In this document: piece after piece, positions 40,133 through 49,192 of the stretch
How positions within the stretch are numbered: the stretch's first letter is position 1
Layout of the letters: every line of letters starts with the position of its first letter
Source: RGIG5579 sp045541915
GTDB lineage: Bacteria > Bacillota > Clostridia > Oscillospirales > SIG627
Reading direction: 5' to 3'
Length of the DNA: 64,000 bases
Assembly: GCA_045541915.1 (NCBI GenBank)
Contig: JAZQJZ010000037.1
Location: 1-64,000 of the forward strand
Translations under genes and position numbers: made by a program
The notes under the pieces: model-generated
What the model was told of the DNA's origin: nothing
Databases searched by the model: none
What the model saw: the letters and a program-made list of their open reading frames with translations, nothing else

Positions 40133-41301
40133 AGTTTTACTCCATCTGCACTTTCACAAATATGAACGGAATACTTTCCGGTAAGATGCTCGAATTCCTT
40201 CAGATACTCTCTGGTGACCTGCTCTGCAATGCTTTCGGTGTATGCCGGGTCCACAATGGCAAGGCAGCACCCTTTAAAGCCGGCTCCGGAGAAGCGTCCT
40301 CCGTAGATGCCTTTGGTTTGGGCCATAATTTCATATAGCTTGATCAATTCGGGAGAGCCAGTTTCCCAGCTGTGAATGGAGCTGTAGCCGCTTTCAAAGG
40401 AAAGTCTGCCGTAGGCTTCAATATCGCCCTCTCGCCAAGCCTTGACTCCCTTTTGAACCCGATCAAATTCCGAATACCAATGCTCCGCGCGCTGGCGCCA
40501 CTTTTCAGGAAGCCGGTCTTTGTATTGATGGAACACCTCTACGGGAACATCCCGGAGAAAAGTATCCTGGAACTTTCCGTATTCCATACCGGCAAAGGCT
40601 TTCAAGGCATAGGCGGCGCTTTTACATTCATCCACGCGCATATTAAACGCACTTCCGGCAAGGCTGCGCTCCAATCCGCTGAAGAAGATCATAAATTGGA
40701 ACGGCTTCATCTGCTTTGGCTGAGGAATCAATTCATAACTGTCATCCATGGTATCTAAATACAAAAGATGATCCTTTTTGCAATAGACCTCGCAGGACTG
40801 ATCCAGCTTTCCGCAAGCCACCCCCACATATTTGTTTTCCGCTTCCTTGGAAATCAGAATCAATTCCTGGGGAGAAAGAGAGATTCCGTTCATAGTGCAA
40901 AGGGCAGATAAAAAGGTGATGATCACCGCTGCAGAGGAAGAGAGACCACCGATGGGAAGCTCTCCGTCCACCACGGCGCAAAGTCCTGTTTTTAAATTGT
41001 AACGGGAGTGAAGGGCAATGGTAGCGCCTCTTAGATGGTCTGCCCAGTCACCTTGAGGGCTTTCTGGGGTAAATGCCACGTGCCACTGTGCTCTTTTTTC
41101 AAACTGCAGGGACTGAATCTCTACCACACCGTTCTGCTTGGGGCCGAAGGCGATGTGGATGCCCTTGTTGATGGCAAAGCCTGTGATCTGTCCCAGCTGG
41201 TGATCGGAATGAGCACCGATGGGGCACACCCGGTAAGGGGTGAAGGCGGTGTATAGAGGTGCTTTTTTGTAGATTCGCTCAAACGCTTCTGATGCCGTCA
41301 T
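40129..41301 (-). CDS. GHMP sugar kinase, galacturonokinase-like
   Basis: This 390-residue sugar-1-kinase has the GHMP ATP loop ELPIGGLSSSAAV and a C-terminal GGRFSGAGFKGCC. The substrate motif at residues 23-36 reads YRVCPIGAHSDHQLG. Galactokinases have G-E-H-T-D-Y there; the G-A-H-x-D-H-Q form is what I remember from plant galacturonokinase. The operon also has a UDP-glucuronate 4-epimerase directly upstream, so a uronic acid substrate fits. Phosphorylation of galactose or another hexose remains possible. Confidence 0.75.
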   Translation of the reverse strand: MTASEAFERIYKKAPLYTAFTPYRVCPIGAHSDHQLGQITGFAINKGIHIAFGPKQNGVVEIQSLQFEKRAQWHVAFTPESPQGDWADHLRGATIALHSRYNLKTGLCAVVDGELPIGGLSSSAAVIITFLSALCTMNGISLSPQELILISKEAENKYVGVACGKLDQSCEVYCKKDHLLYLDTMDDSYELIPQPKQMKPFQFMIFFSGLERSLAGSAFNMRVDECKSAAYALKAFAGMEYGKFQDTFLRDVPVEVFHQYKDRLPEKWRQRAEHWYSEFDRVQKGVKAWREGDIEAYGRLSFESGYSSIHSWETGSPELIKLYEIMAQTKGIYGGRFSGAGFKGCCLAIVDPAYTESIAEQVTREYLKEFEHLTGKYSVHICESADGVKL

Positions 41302-41338
41302 AAATTACCTCGATTTGGTTATTTTGAAATCGTTTCTC

Positions 41339-42427
41339 TTATTTTTGGTAAAACTTGTGATACCATTCAGCAAATTTGCGAAGCCCGTCACGAAGAGAGG
41401 TAGAGGGCTTAAATCCAAAGTCCTGCTCCAGTGCGGTGGTATCTGCATAGGTAATGGGTACATCACCCGGCTGCATGGGAACGAGTTTTTTATGAACTTC
41501 GAAATCATAATCTTCAGGCAAAACCTTTGCCCGGATCAATTCCTCCTGCAAGATCGAAACAAAATCCAGAAGGTTTTCGGGATTGTTATTGCCAATGTTG
41601 TAAACTGCATAAGGGGGGAGAGGGAGACCGTCTTCGCCTGTTTCCTTTTCGGGGGCGTGCCGCATCACGCGCACTATGCCTTCTACAATGTCATCCACAT
41701 AAGTGAAATCCCGCTTGCAATTTCCGTAATTGAAAATTTCAATGGTATCGCCCCGAAGCAATTTGTTGGTAAAGCCAAAATATGCCATATCCGGCCGGCC
41801 TGCCGGGCCGTAAACCGTGAAAAAGCGAAGTCCGGTGGAGGGAATATTGTAAAGCTTGGAATAAGCGTGAGCCATCAGCTCATTGCTTTTTTTGGTGGCG
41901 GCATAAAGAGATACGGGGTTGTCCACCTTATCCTCCGTGGAATAGGGGATCTTTTTGTTGGAACCGTAAACAGAAGAAGAGGATGCATACACCAGGTGCT
42001 CCACGGGATAGGGGGTGGCCATAGTGTTTCGACAAGCTTCCAAAATGTTGTAAAAACCGATGATATTGGATTCCATATATACATCCGGGTTTGTGATGGA
42101 ATAGCGCACTCCGGCCTGGGCGGCAAGGTTTACCACCACAGAGGGATGATAACGCTCGAACAGACGATCAATCAAGGGTCGATCGGCCAGGTTTCCTTTG
42201 ATAAATTCCCAGGTGGAGTCCGGGTGATTCTTTGCCTCTTTTTCGATCTCTTCCAGACGGTATTCTTTGATGCTTACATCGTAATAGTCATTCATATTAT
42301 CAAGACCGATGATGCAAATTTCGGTTCCGGACCGAAGAAGCTCCAAAACAAGATTGGAGCCGATAAATCCGGCAGCACCGGTGATCAGAACGGTTTTCTT
42401 TTCAAGAGTTACATTTTGATTTAGCAT
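41339..42427 (-). CDS. UDP-glucuronate 4-epimerase-type SDR enzyme
   Basis: This 362-residue extended SDR has the NAD loop GAAGFIGSN, SSSSVYG, the catalytic YAATKKS and the stretch TGLRFFTVYGPAGRPDMA. The last stretch, with PVSLYAATKKSNELMAH, is characteristic of bacterial UDP-glucuronate 4-epimerases of capsule clusters. The product would be UDP-galacturonate. The start could be a few codons further in; ATG at 42427 has GGGGAAAG upstream. Confidence 0.88.
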   Translation of the reverse strand: MLNQNVTLEKKTVLITGAAGFIGSNLVLELLRSGTEICIIGLDNMNDYYDVSIKEYRLEEIEKEAKNHPDSTWEFIKGNLADRPLIDRLFERYHPSVVVNLAAQAGVRYSITNPDVYMESNIIGFYNILEACRNTMATPYPVEHLVYASSSSVYGSNKKIPYSTEDKVDNPVSLYAATKKSNELMAHAYSKLYNIPSTGLRFFTVYGPAGRPDMAYFGFTNKLLRGDTIEIFNYGNCKRDFTYVDDIVEGIVRVMRHAPEKETGEDGLPLPPYAVYNIGNNNPENLLDFVSILQEELIRAKVLPEDYDFEVHKKLVPMQPGDVPITYADTTALEQDFGFKPSTSLRDGLRKFAEWYHKFYQK

Positions 42428-42439
42428 TTTCTTTCCCCA

Positions 42440-43630
42440 TTAAAATTTTCTCCAGACCATTTTGTCTACCACACCGGTATAGGACTGAATGATCTTGACC
42501 ACCTTGGTGGATACATTTTCTTCCACATAGTCCGGGACAGGAATGCCCACATCCCCGTTGTCATTCATATCCACGGCAGTGGTAACGGCTTGCAAAAGGC
42601 TGTGCTCGTCAATGCCGGCCAAAACAAAGCAAGCCTTATCCAGTGCTTCCGGGCGCTCTGTGGAGGTGCGGATGCAAACAGCCGGGAAGGGATGGCCAAC
42701 GCTGGCAAAAAAACTGGATTCTTCCGGAAGTGTACCGCTGTCGGAAACCACAGCATAGGCATTCATTTGCAGTTTATTGTAGTCGTGGAAGCCCAGAGGC
42801 TCGTTGCGGATCACGCGGCGGTCCAAAACAAATCCGCTTTTCTCCAGTCTGTTTCTGCTTCTGGGGTGGCAGGAATAGAGAATGGGCATATCGTATTTTT
42901 CAGCCAGCCTATTGATGGCGGAGAAAAGACTGTTGAAATTCTTTTCCGTATCAATATTTTCTTCCCGATGGGCGGAAAGCAGAATGTATTTTTTCGGTTC
43001 CAGGCCCAAGCGAGTCAATACGCCGCTTTGTTTAATTTCATCTAAATTCTGGTGCAGAACCTCTGCCATGGGAGAGCCGGTCACATAGGTGCGCTCCTTC
43101 GGCAGTCCGCATTCGTGCAGATAGCGACGGGCGTGCTCACTGTAAGCCAGGTTTACATCGGAAATAATATCTACGATTCGGCGGTTGGTTTCTTCGGGGA
43201 GGCACTCATCCTTGCAGCGGTTTCCGGCCTCCATATGGAAAATTGGAATGTGCAATCTCTTGGCGGCAATGGCCGAAAGACAAGAGTTGGTGTCTCCCAG
43301 GATCAAAAGGGCATCCGGACGGATCTGGCTCATCAGCTTATAGGAACAGTTGATGATGTTGCCAACGGTTGCGCCCAGATCGTCTCCTACTGCGTCCATA
43401 TATACCTCAGGATCGGCAAGCTTTAAATCTTTAAAGAAAACACCGTTTAAGTTGTAATCGTAATTTTGACCGGTATGAGCCAGGACAGTATCAAAATACT
43501 TCCGACACTTGTTGATCACGGCTGCAAGGCGAATGATCTCGGGTCTGGTTCCCACAATGATCAAAAGCTTGAGCTTTCCGTTGTTTTGAAAGGACACATC
43601 GCTGTAATCCAGTTTGATTTTCGTTTCCAT
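42440..43630 (-). CDS. capG: UDP-GlcNAc 2-epimerase-type enzyme CapG/FnlC
   Basis: This 396-residue protein has the 2-epimerase fold with VGTRPEIIRLAAVI, HTGQNYD, HMEAGNRC, LPEETNRR and SDSGTLPEE. Together with CapE and CapF directly upstream it should do the last step to UDP-N-acetyl-L-fucosamine. The frame is open to 43675, but that would overlap capF. The ATG at 43630 lies 9 bases after GAGGTGG and leaves a 4-base gap. Confidence 0.9.
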   Translation of the reverse strand: METKIKLDYSDVSFQNNGKLKLLIIVGTRPEIIRLAAVINKCRKYFDTVLAHTGQNYDYNLNGVFFKDLKLADPEVYMDAVGDDLGATVGNIINCSYKLMSQIRPDALLILGDTNSCLSAIAAKRLHIPIFHMEAGNRCKDECLPEETNRRIVDIISDVNLAYSEHARRYLHECGLPKERTYVTGSPMAEVLHQNLDEIKQSGVLTRLGLEPKKYILLSAHREENIDTEKNFNSLFSAINRLAEKYDMPILYSCHPRSRNRLEKSGFVLDRRVIRNEPLGFHDYNKLQMNAYAVVSDSGTLPEESSFFASVGHPFPAVCIRTSTERPEALDKACFVLAGIDEHSLLQAVTTAVDMNDNGDVGIPVPDYVEENVSTKVVKIIQSYTGVVDKMVWRKF

Positions 43631-43634
43631 TGTA

Positions 43635-44834
43635 TTATACCACCTCAAAAAATGTATCGGGACGGTTGGGGTCAAAGGCTTCGTTTGCCCACATCACCGT
43701 AACAAGATTTTCTGTTTCGGAAAGATTGATAATGTTGTGTGTGTATCCGGGGAGCATATGCACCGCTTCAATCTTCTCGCCGGAAACTTCAAAATTCAGC
43801 ACCTCGTCCGTGCCGATCTTTCTTTGCTGGATCAATCCTTTTCCGCTGACCACAATGAAAAATTCCCATTTGGTATGGTGCCAATGCTGGCCCTTTGTGA
43901 TTCCGGGCTTTGAAATATTCACACTGAACTGTCCGCAGCTTTTCGTTTTCAAAAGCTCAGTAAAGCTTCCTCTTGCATCCTCGTTCATTTTCAAAGGAAA
44001 GGATACCTTTTCTTTCGGAAGATAGCTGAGGAAGGTGCTGTAAAGCTTTTTGGCAAAGGAGTTCTCGGGAATTTCGGGCATGATAAGGGTGCTTGTCTGT
44101 GCTTTGAAGCCATCGAGCAAATCTACAATCTGGCCAAGGGTTACCTTGTGGGTGATGGGGGCAGCACAGTAAGCTCCCTTTTCGCAAAGCACCGTCTCAA
44201 TTCCGTCAAAGGTGCATCGATGCTCTTTTCCCTCAAGGGCATCCAGCATTTCCGTTACCAGATCGTCAATGTAAAGCAGCTCCAGCTGCACATTCCGGTC
44301 GTTGACTGTAATGGGAAGATCGTTTGCCATATTGTGACAGAAGGTAGCAACGGCGGAGTTGTAATTGGGACGGCACCACTTGCCGAAAAGATTGGGGAAG
44401 CGGTAAACCAGAACCTTCGCGCCGGTTTCATTTCCATAGGAAAAGATCAAGTCCTCGCCTGCTTTCTTGCTTCTTCCGTAATCGCTGTCATACCGACCGA
44501 TGCAAGTTGCCTGAATGGAAGAGGAGATCATCACCGGGCAGGCGTTCCGGTGCTTTTTCAGCGCATCCAGCAAGGTGGATGCGAAGCCGAAATTGCCTTG
44601 CATAAATTCATCCGGGTTCTGGGGACGGTTCACCCCTGCCAGGTTAAACACAAAATCGGCTTTCTCGCAGTACGGATCCAAAAGCGCAGGATCCGTGTCA
44701 AGGTCATATTCCAAAATTTCGCCAATGGCAAGGGCCGGACGGGTTTTGTCCTTCCCGTCGCGAATGTTTTTCAGCACGGCGCAAAGGTTCTTTCCCACAA
44801 AGCCCTTGGCGCCGGTGACCAGAATGTTCATCAT
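43635..44834 (-). CDS. capF: CapF/FnlB-type reductase with C-terminal cupin
   Basis: This 399-residue bifunctional enzyme has an SDR domain (GAKGFVGKN, SSSIQA, YGRSKKAGE) and a C-terminal cupin domain from about residue 275, with metal ligands in GQHWHHTKWEFF. In Staphylococcus the cupin part epimerises and the SDR part reduces the 4-keto intermediate. It overlaps capE by one base, so translation is coupled. Confidence 0.93.
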   Translation of the reverse strand: MMNILVTGAKGFVGKNLCAVLKNIRDGKDKTRPALAIGEILEYDLDTDPALLDPYCEKADFVFNLAGVNRPQNPDEFMQGNFGFASTLLDALKKHRNACPVMISSSIQATCIGRYDSDYGRSKKAGEDLIFSYGNETGAKVLVYRFPNLFGKWCRPNYNSAVATFCHNMANDLPITVNDRNVQLELLYIDDLVTEMLDALEGKEHRCTFDGIETVLCEKGAYCAAPITHKVTLGQIVDLLDGFKAQTSTLIMPEIPENSFAKKLYSTFLSYLPKEKVSFPLKMNEDARGSFTELLKTKSCGQFSVNISKPGITKGQHWHHTKWEFFIVVSGKGLIQQRKIGTDEVLNFEVSGEKIEAVHMLPGYTHNIINLSETENLVTVMWANEAFDPNRPDTFFEVV

Positions 44835-45880
44835 TATTTTGCACCCTTTGCCAGTTCTTCCTGAATATAGGAAAGAGCGGCGATCTTTTCTCTGGTTTCT
44901 GCCACGGTCAGAAGCTTGGTATTGTTGGAATTAAATTCCGTCAATTTGTTCCGTTCCGTATCGCCCTTGTTAAAGTATTTATCGTAATTTAAGCCGCGCT
45001 TGTCGCAGGGAACGCGATAGAAATTGCCCATATCAATGGCGTGGGCACATTCTTCGTTGGTCAGTAGAGTTTCGTACATTTTTTCTCCGTGACGGATGCC
45101 GATCACCTTGATGTCTTCCTTGTTTCCGCCGAAGAGCTCGCAAACCGCCTCTGCCTGGGTCTGAATGGTGCAGGCGGGTGCCTTTTGCACCAAAATATCG
45201 CCGCTTTCACCGTGCTCAAAGGCAAAGAGAACCAGATCCACCGCCTCGTCCAGAGACATAATGAAACGGGTCATGGTGGGCTCGGTCAGGGTAATGGGAT
45301 TGCCGTTTCGAATCTGATCGATCCACAGGGGAATGACCGATCCGCGGGAGCACATGACATTTCCGTAACGGGTGCAGCAGATCTTGGTCTTTTCCGGGGA
45401 CACTGTACGGGATTTTGCTACGATCACCTTTTCCATCATGGCCTTGGAGGTGCCCATTGCGTTGACGGGATATGCCGCCTTATCGGTGGAAAGACAAACC
45501 ACGTTTTTTACTCCGGCCTCAATGGCGGCAGTGAGTACATTTTCTGTTCCCAGTACATTGGTCTTCACGGCTTCAATGGGGAAGAACTCACAGGAAGGAA
45601 CCTGCTTGAGGGCCGCTGCGTGGAAAATAAAGTCTACGCCGTGCATGGCATTTTTCACCGAAGCCAGGTCTCTCACATCACCGATGTAAAAACTGATCTT
45701 TTCTGCCACTTCTGGCATTTTTGCCTGAAATTCGTGGCGCATATCATCCTGCTTCTTCTCGTCTCGGGAGAAGATGCGGATTTCCCCAATATCCGTGTTC
45801 AAAAAGCGGTTCAGCACCGCATTTCCAAAAGATCCGGTGCCACCGGTGATGAGTAAAGTTTTGTTAGCAAAAAGTGACAT
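44834..45880 (-). CDS. capE: UDP-GlcNAc 4,6-dehydratase/5-epimerase CapE
   Basis: This 348-residue SDR starts the UDP-L-FucNAc pathway. It has GGTGSFGNA, FSRDEKKQDDMR, AAALKQVPSCEFFP and STDKAAYPVNAMGTSKAMMEK, where Met-Lys replaces the usual Tyr-Lys pair of SDR enzymes in this subfamily. capF and capG follow in order. Confidence 0.93.
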   Translation of the reverse strand: MSLFANKTLLITGGTGSFGNAVLNRFLNTDIGEIRIFSRDEKKQDDMRHEFQAKMPEVAEKISFYIGDVRDLASVKNAMHGVDFIFHAAALKQVPSCEFFPIEAVKTNVLGTENVLTAAIEAGVKNVVCLSTDKAAYPVNAMGTSKAMMEKVIVAKSRTVSPEKTKICCTRYGNVMCSRGSVIPLWIDQIRNGNPITLTEPTMTRFIMSLDEAVDLVLFAFEHGESGDILVQKAPACTIQTQAEAVCELFGGNKEDIKVIGIRHGEKMYETLLTNEECAHAIDMGNFYRVPCDKRGLNYDKYFNKGDTERNKLTEFNSNNTKLLTVAETREKIAALSYIQEELAKGAK

Positions 45881-45904
45881 AGTTTATTTTCTCCTTTTTA
45901 TTTC

Positions 45905-46930
45905 TTATTTGAAGAATTTGCACCATTTAAAATATTTGACTTGTTCCAGTTTTAAAATGAACAGTGTTCCTATTATACATAAAGTGACAATCATAACGTA
46001 TAGCAAGAGTGACCAGGGAAATTGTTCCGTTAGGCCAATTTTTCCTAAAAGGATGGTCAAAATTGATCCGATGGTTGCGTGGGAGCAATACATAACTGTG
46101 CTGATCTCCCGCAAGAGTTTAGAATTTTTAAATTTCAAATCCATTCCTAAAACAGCAATGAAGATTGCCATACATAAAGGAATCATCATGACGCAATATC
46201 CACGTGTATGAAAAATTCCGGTTAAGGATATGATGATATATTCTGCTGCAAAAAGGAAGATACTTATAACGATACCGAAAACTTTTTTCGTTCCGGAAAT
46301 GCGAAGCAAATGCTCCTCATGATCAGCCATCCATTTGCCCAAAGCAACCCAAAATAAAGCCACAGGAAAACCTTGATAAAAGGTTCCGGGATAAAGGTCG
46401 ATTACTTTGTGGAACAGCGAATCGGAATCGATCAAATTGCCGTAACAGGTTCGAAGTATGCAGATGGCCAAGAGGATAGATCCGATTGCCAACGGCAACC
46501 ACTTGATTTTAGTCTTTGAAAGACAATAAACTGCTGCTACGCCGATAATAAGAGCCATCAGATACCAAGAAGCAACAAAGGTAGACCCGAAAACAAATTT
46601 TAAAAGCAATGTTTTCAAGCCAAATAAAAAGTCCTTTGAAAACCAGGCGTTCCACCATGATATTGCATAGTAAGGTAAGAACAGAAGAAAATATGCGGCG
46701 TATAACGTTAGATTTCTTGAAACGAATCTCAGAAGTTTTCGAGAATCAAGTGAGGGGCGCCTAAAGAAGAAAAATCCGCTTATGATGAAAAACAACGGCA
46801 CCGGCAACATAAAGATCGGTTGTTTCGACCAATATCCACCGGTAGGATCAAAGTGGAGGGCAACAATCAAAAAAGATAAGGTGAATTTTAAAAGGTCAAT
46901 GGAATTGTATGTTCTATTCTGAGTGTTCAT
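45905..46930 (-). CDS. Membrane acyltransferase (acyltransferase 3 family)
   Basis: This 341-residue protein has about ten transmembrane segments. It begins NSIDLLKFTLSFLIVALHFDP, where the family has R/K-x10-H near the first helix. Such proteins O-acetylate polysaccharides or related molecules. Its start overlaps the upstream gene stop by four bases. The region to 52526 looks more A+T-rich than the flanks, which suggests that this part came separately; no calculation was made. Confidence 0.8.
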   Translation of the reverse strand: MNTQNRTYNSIDLLKFTLSFLIVALHFDPTGGYWSKQPIFMLPVPLFFIISGFFFFRRPSLDSRKLLRFVSRNLTLYAAYFLLFLPYYAISWWNAWFSKDFLFGLKTLLLKFVFGSTFVASWYLMALIIGVAAVYCLSKTKIKWLPLAIGSILLAICILRTCYGNLIDSDSLFHKVIDLYPGTFYQGFPVALFWVALGKWMADHEEHLLRISGTKKVFGIVISIFLFAAEYIIISLTGIFHTRGYCVMMIPLCMAIFIAVLGMDLKFKNSKLLREISTVMYCSHATIGSILTILLGKIGLTEQFPWSLLLYVMIVTLCIIGTLFILKLEQVKYFKWCKFFK

Positions 46931-47715
46931 TTTTTTCGTATGCTTTCGATTCTTTGTTTTATTTTTCGCTTCATCTCATCTGTTTGATAAGTGAATTTGC
47001 TCATTTGACCGAGTTTTTGAAATTCAACCTTGATCCCTTCTTTTTTGAAGAACTTTTTGTTGTTCCAAAGCCATTTGGACTTGCAAATTCCGTATCCTGC
47101 TTTCAGTGCCCATAGGTAGGGAAATACATCTTGCGAACAATCGGTATAGCTCCCTTTTTGTGGACAGTAAAAGCGCCATTTTTCTTGAATCCGTGGAGTT
47201 TTGTTTTCTTCAATTTCCCAAGGAGACAATCCGGGCTGGATCAGTTCCAAGAGCGCTGATTTGCGCCATAGGCCAACCTGAAAATTCAAAATGTACTTTT
47301 TATTTGGATCCATACGGAGATAATCGCCGTATTCACAAACAGAGGGGATCTGTCCGGTGCTATGTTTAAAATAAAACACGGCAATATCCTCTTCCTGTTT
47401 CATAATTTCGACGGTTCTGATCACTTCTTTGTGATTTACTCTTTCCATCAGAAAAAAATCGTCCAAAAACAAAAGAACAAATTCGCTTTCGATTCTTTCC
47501 ACTGCGTTCCGCAAACGGTCTGACCATGCTATATTCCGGTCATCTTTTTGAACCAAAGTGGTGACCCCATCTATTTTGCACACTGCAGTTTCTGTATTAA
47601 GGTACAAAGGGAATGGACATTCTGGCCAATACTTCTTAAATAAAGTGAAAAACGGATTCCACGCTTCTTCATAGCGGTCACAACTGTTCACTAAAATAGC
47701 GCAATTGTTTTCCAT
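46927..47715 (-). CDS. Putative glycosyltransferase
   Basis: This 262-residue protein begins CAILVNSCDRYEEAW and has LRNAVERIESEFVLLFLDDFFL, where LDDFF takes the place of the D-x-D motif in a GT-A-like fold. The C-terminus is basic. I assign it as a glycosyltransferase from this motif and the context. The sugar is unknown. Confidence 0.65.
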   Translation of the reverse strand: MENNCAILVNSCDRYEEAWNPFFTLFKKYWPECPFPLYLNTETAVCKIDGVTTLVQKDDRNIAWSDRLRNAVERIESEFVLLFLDDFFLMERVNHKEVIRTVEIMKQEEDIAVFYFKHSTGQIPSVCEYGDYLRMDPNKKYILNFQVGLWRKSALLELIQPGLSPWEIEENKTPRIQEKWRFYCPQKGSYTDCSQDVFPYLWALKAGYGICKSKWLWNNKKFFKKEGIKVEFQKLGQMSKFTYQTDEMKRKIKQRIESIRKK

Positions 47716-47734
47716 TGTGATTGGTTCTCCTTGT

Positions 47735-49192
47735 TTAAACGTTTCCTTGTCGTTTGCTTTTGATCATATTGATGACAGCATCCAATTCCTGGAAGTGAAA
47801 TAGCTTTGCCAGGCCAATATACACTGCAATGCCTACGAGAATCTGAAGGCATAATAAAAGAATGGGAGAAAGGGGCAAAACTGCACCAATGAAAAAGACC
47901 GAGATCATCATAGAAACGGTTAGAACCGTGTGAGGAATCAGATCCTTGATTTGTTTCCAGGCAGAGTAGCGGAGGAGTTTTTTCTGGGGCAACAGACTGA
48001 TGATCATAGCAACGGCGGTGGAGGCTACCTGTGCCCAGGCAATGGCCAGAACGCCCCGATCCATCCATACTGCCACAATCAAAATGGAAATGCCGATTAC
48101 TTTTTTTATGATATCTGTTACCAAATAGAGCGTGGCCCTACCGGAGGCCTTCCAATACTGAAGGTTGGAAATTCCAAGTGGTTGCAGGGCGTAATCCAAG
48201 CAAGCCAGTTGCAGGAAAGGAACAGCGGGAAGCCATTTTTCTCCCAACAAGGCTTCAATGAAGGCCGGCGCAACGGCCGCTAAGCCTGCCATCATGGGGA
48301 AAATAACAAAGCAACTGTATTGATTGAATTGTTTTACCATGGCCCTGCTTTCTTCCTCTGTTTCAAGCTTTGCCATCGTGGGGAATAAAACCGAATTGAT
48401 CGCTGCCATCAGATTGGATACTACGATCTTGGGAAAACTCAAGCCTTTGTTGTAATAAGCGAGAGCCGAAGAATCATAGCGATTTCCCACCACCAGACTA
48501 TTGGCATCTAAATAAATGGTGGAGAGCAGAGAAGAGAGCATCAGTTTGTATCCGTATCCCAACATGGGTTTTAAACGGTGAAAAGAAAAAACAAATTTCG
48601 GGCTCCAGTGAGAAAAGACTATGAGCAAAACCGCATTGGTGGCATAGGAAGTGATGCTTTGTGCCACCAGAGACCAAACACCAAACCCGCTAAATGCCAT
48701 GGAAACACCCACCACTGCGGAGATCACTGTACCCAGAACGGTAATAAAAAACAGTTTTTTAAATTCAAAATTACGGATGAGGCGAGTCCGATAAAAGGAG
48801 TTGAAACTGGACAGGACAAATCCAATTCCGGAAACCCGAAGGACCGATACCAAAAGATTGTAATCGTAAGAATCATTTAAAAAGCCAACGAACCAAGGCG
48901 CCAGGGCAAAAACAATGAAATATACGAGGATGGAAAAGCCGGAGTTGTAATAAAACATAGAAGAATAGTCCAGGTCATCTGCATCCTTTTTTTGGATCAG
49001 CGCACTGGAAATTCCGCCCGTAACAAACACGGCGGCAATGGAGGTGAAGATCTGTACGGCAGAAATGACACCAAAATCATTGACGGAAAGCAGTCTTGCC
49101 AGGATGATGGAAATCACCATGGAGATGCCCTGCGAACAAATACGCTCTAAAAAACTCCAAAATAAATTACTGGAAACGGTTTTACTTGCCAT
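47735..49192 (-). CDS. wzx: Polysaccharide flippase (Wzx type)
   Basis: This 485-residue membrane protein has about fourteen hydrophobic segments. It begins with SSNLFWSFLERICSQGISM and LARLLSVNDFGVIS, as in the WzxC-like branch of the MOP superfamily. It should move the lipid-linked repeat unit across the membrane. The first 11 bases overlap the upstream glycosyltransferase gene. Confidence 0.9.
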   Translation of the reverse strand: MASKTVSSNLFWSFLERICSQGISMVISIILARLLSVNDFGVISAVQIFTSIAAVFVTGGISSALIQKKDADDLDYSSMFYYNSGFSILVYFIVFALAPWFVGFLNDSYDYNLLVSVLRVSGIGFVLSSFNSFYRTRLIRNFEFKKLFFITVLGTVISAVVGVSMAFSGFGVWSLVAQSITSYATNAVLLIVFSHWSPKFVFSFHRLKPMLGYGYKLMLSSLLSTIYLDANSLVVGNRYDSSALAYYNKGLSFPKIVVSNLMAAINSVLFPTMAKLETEEESRAMVKQFNQYSCFVIFPMMAGLAAVAPAFIEALLGEKWLPAVPFLQLACLDYALQPLGISNLQYWKASGRATLYLVTDIIKKVIGISILIVAVWMDRGVLAIAWAQVASTAVAMIISLLPQKKLLRYSAWKQIKDLIPHTVLTVSMMISVFFIGAVLPLSPILLLCLQILVGIAVYIGLAKLFHFQELDAVINMIKSKRQGNV

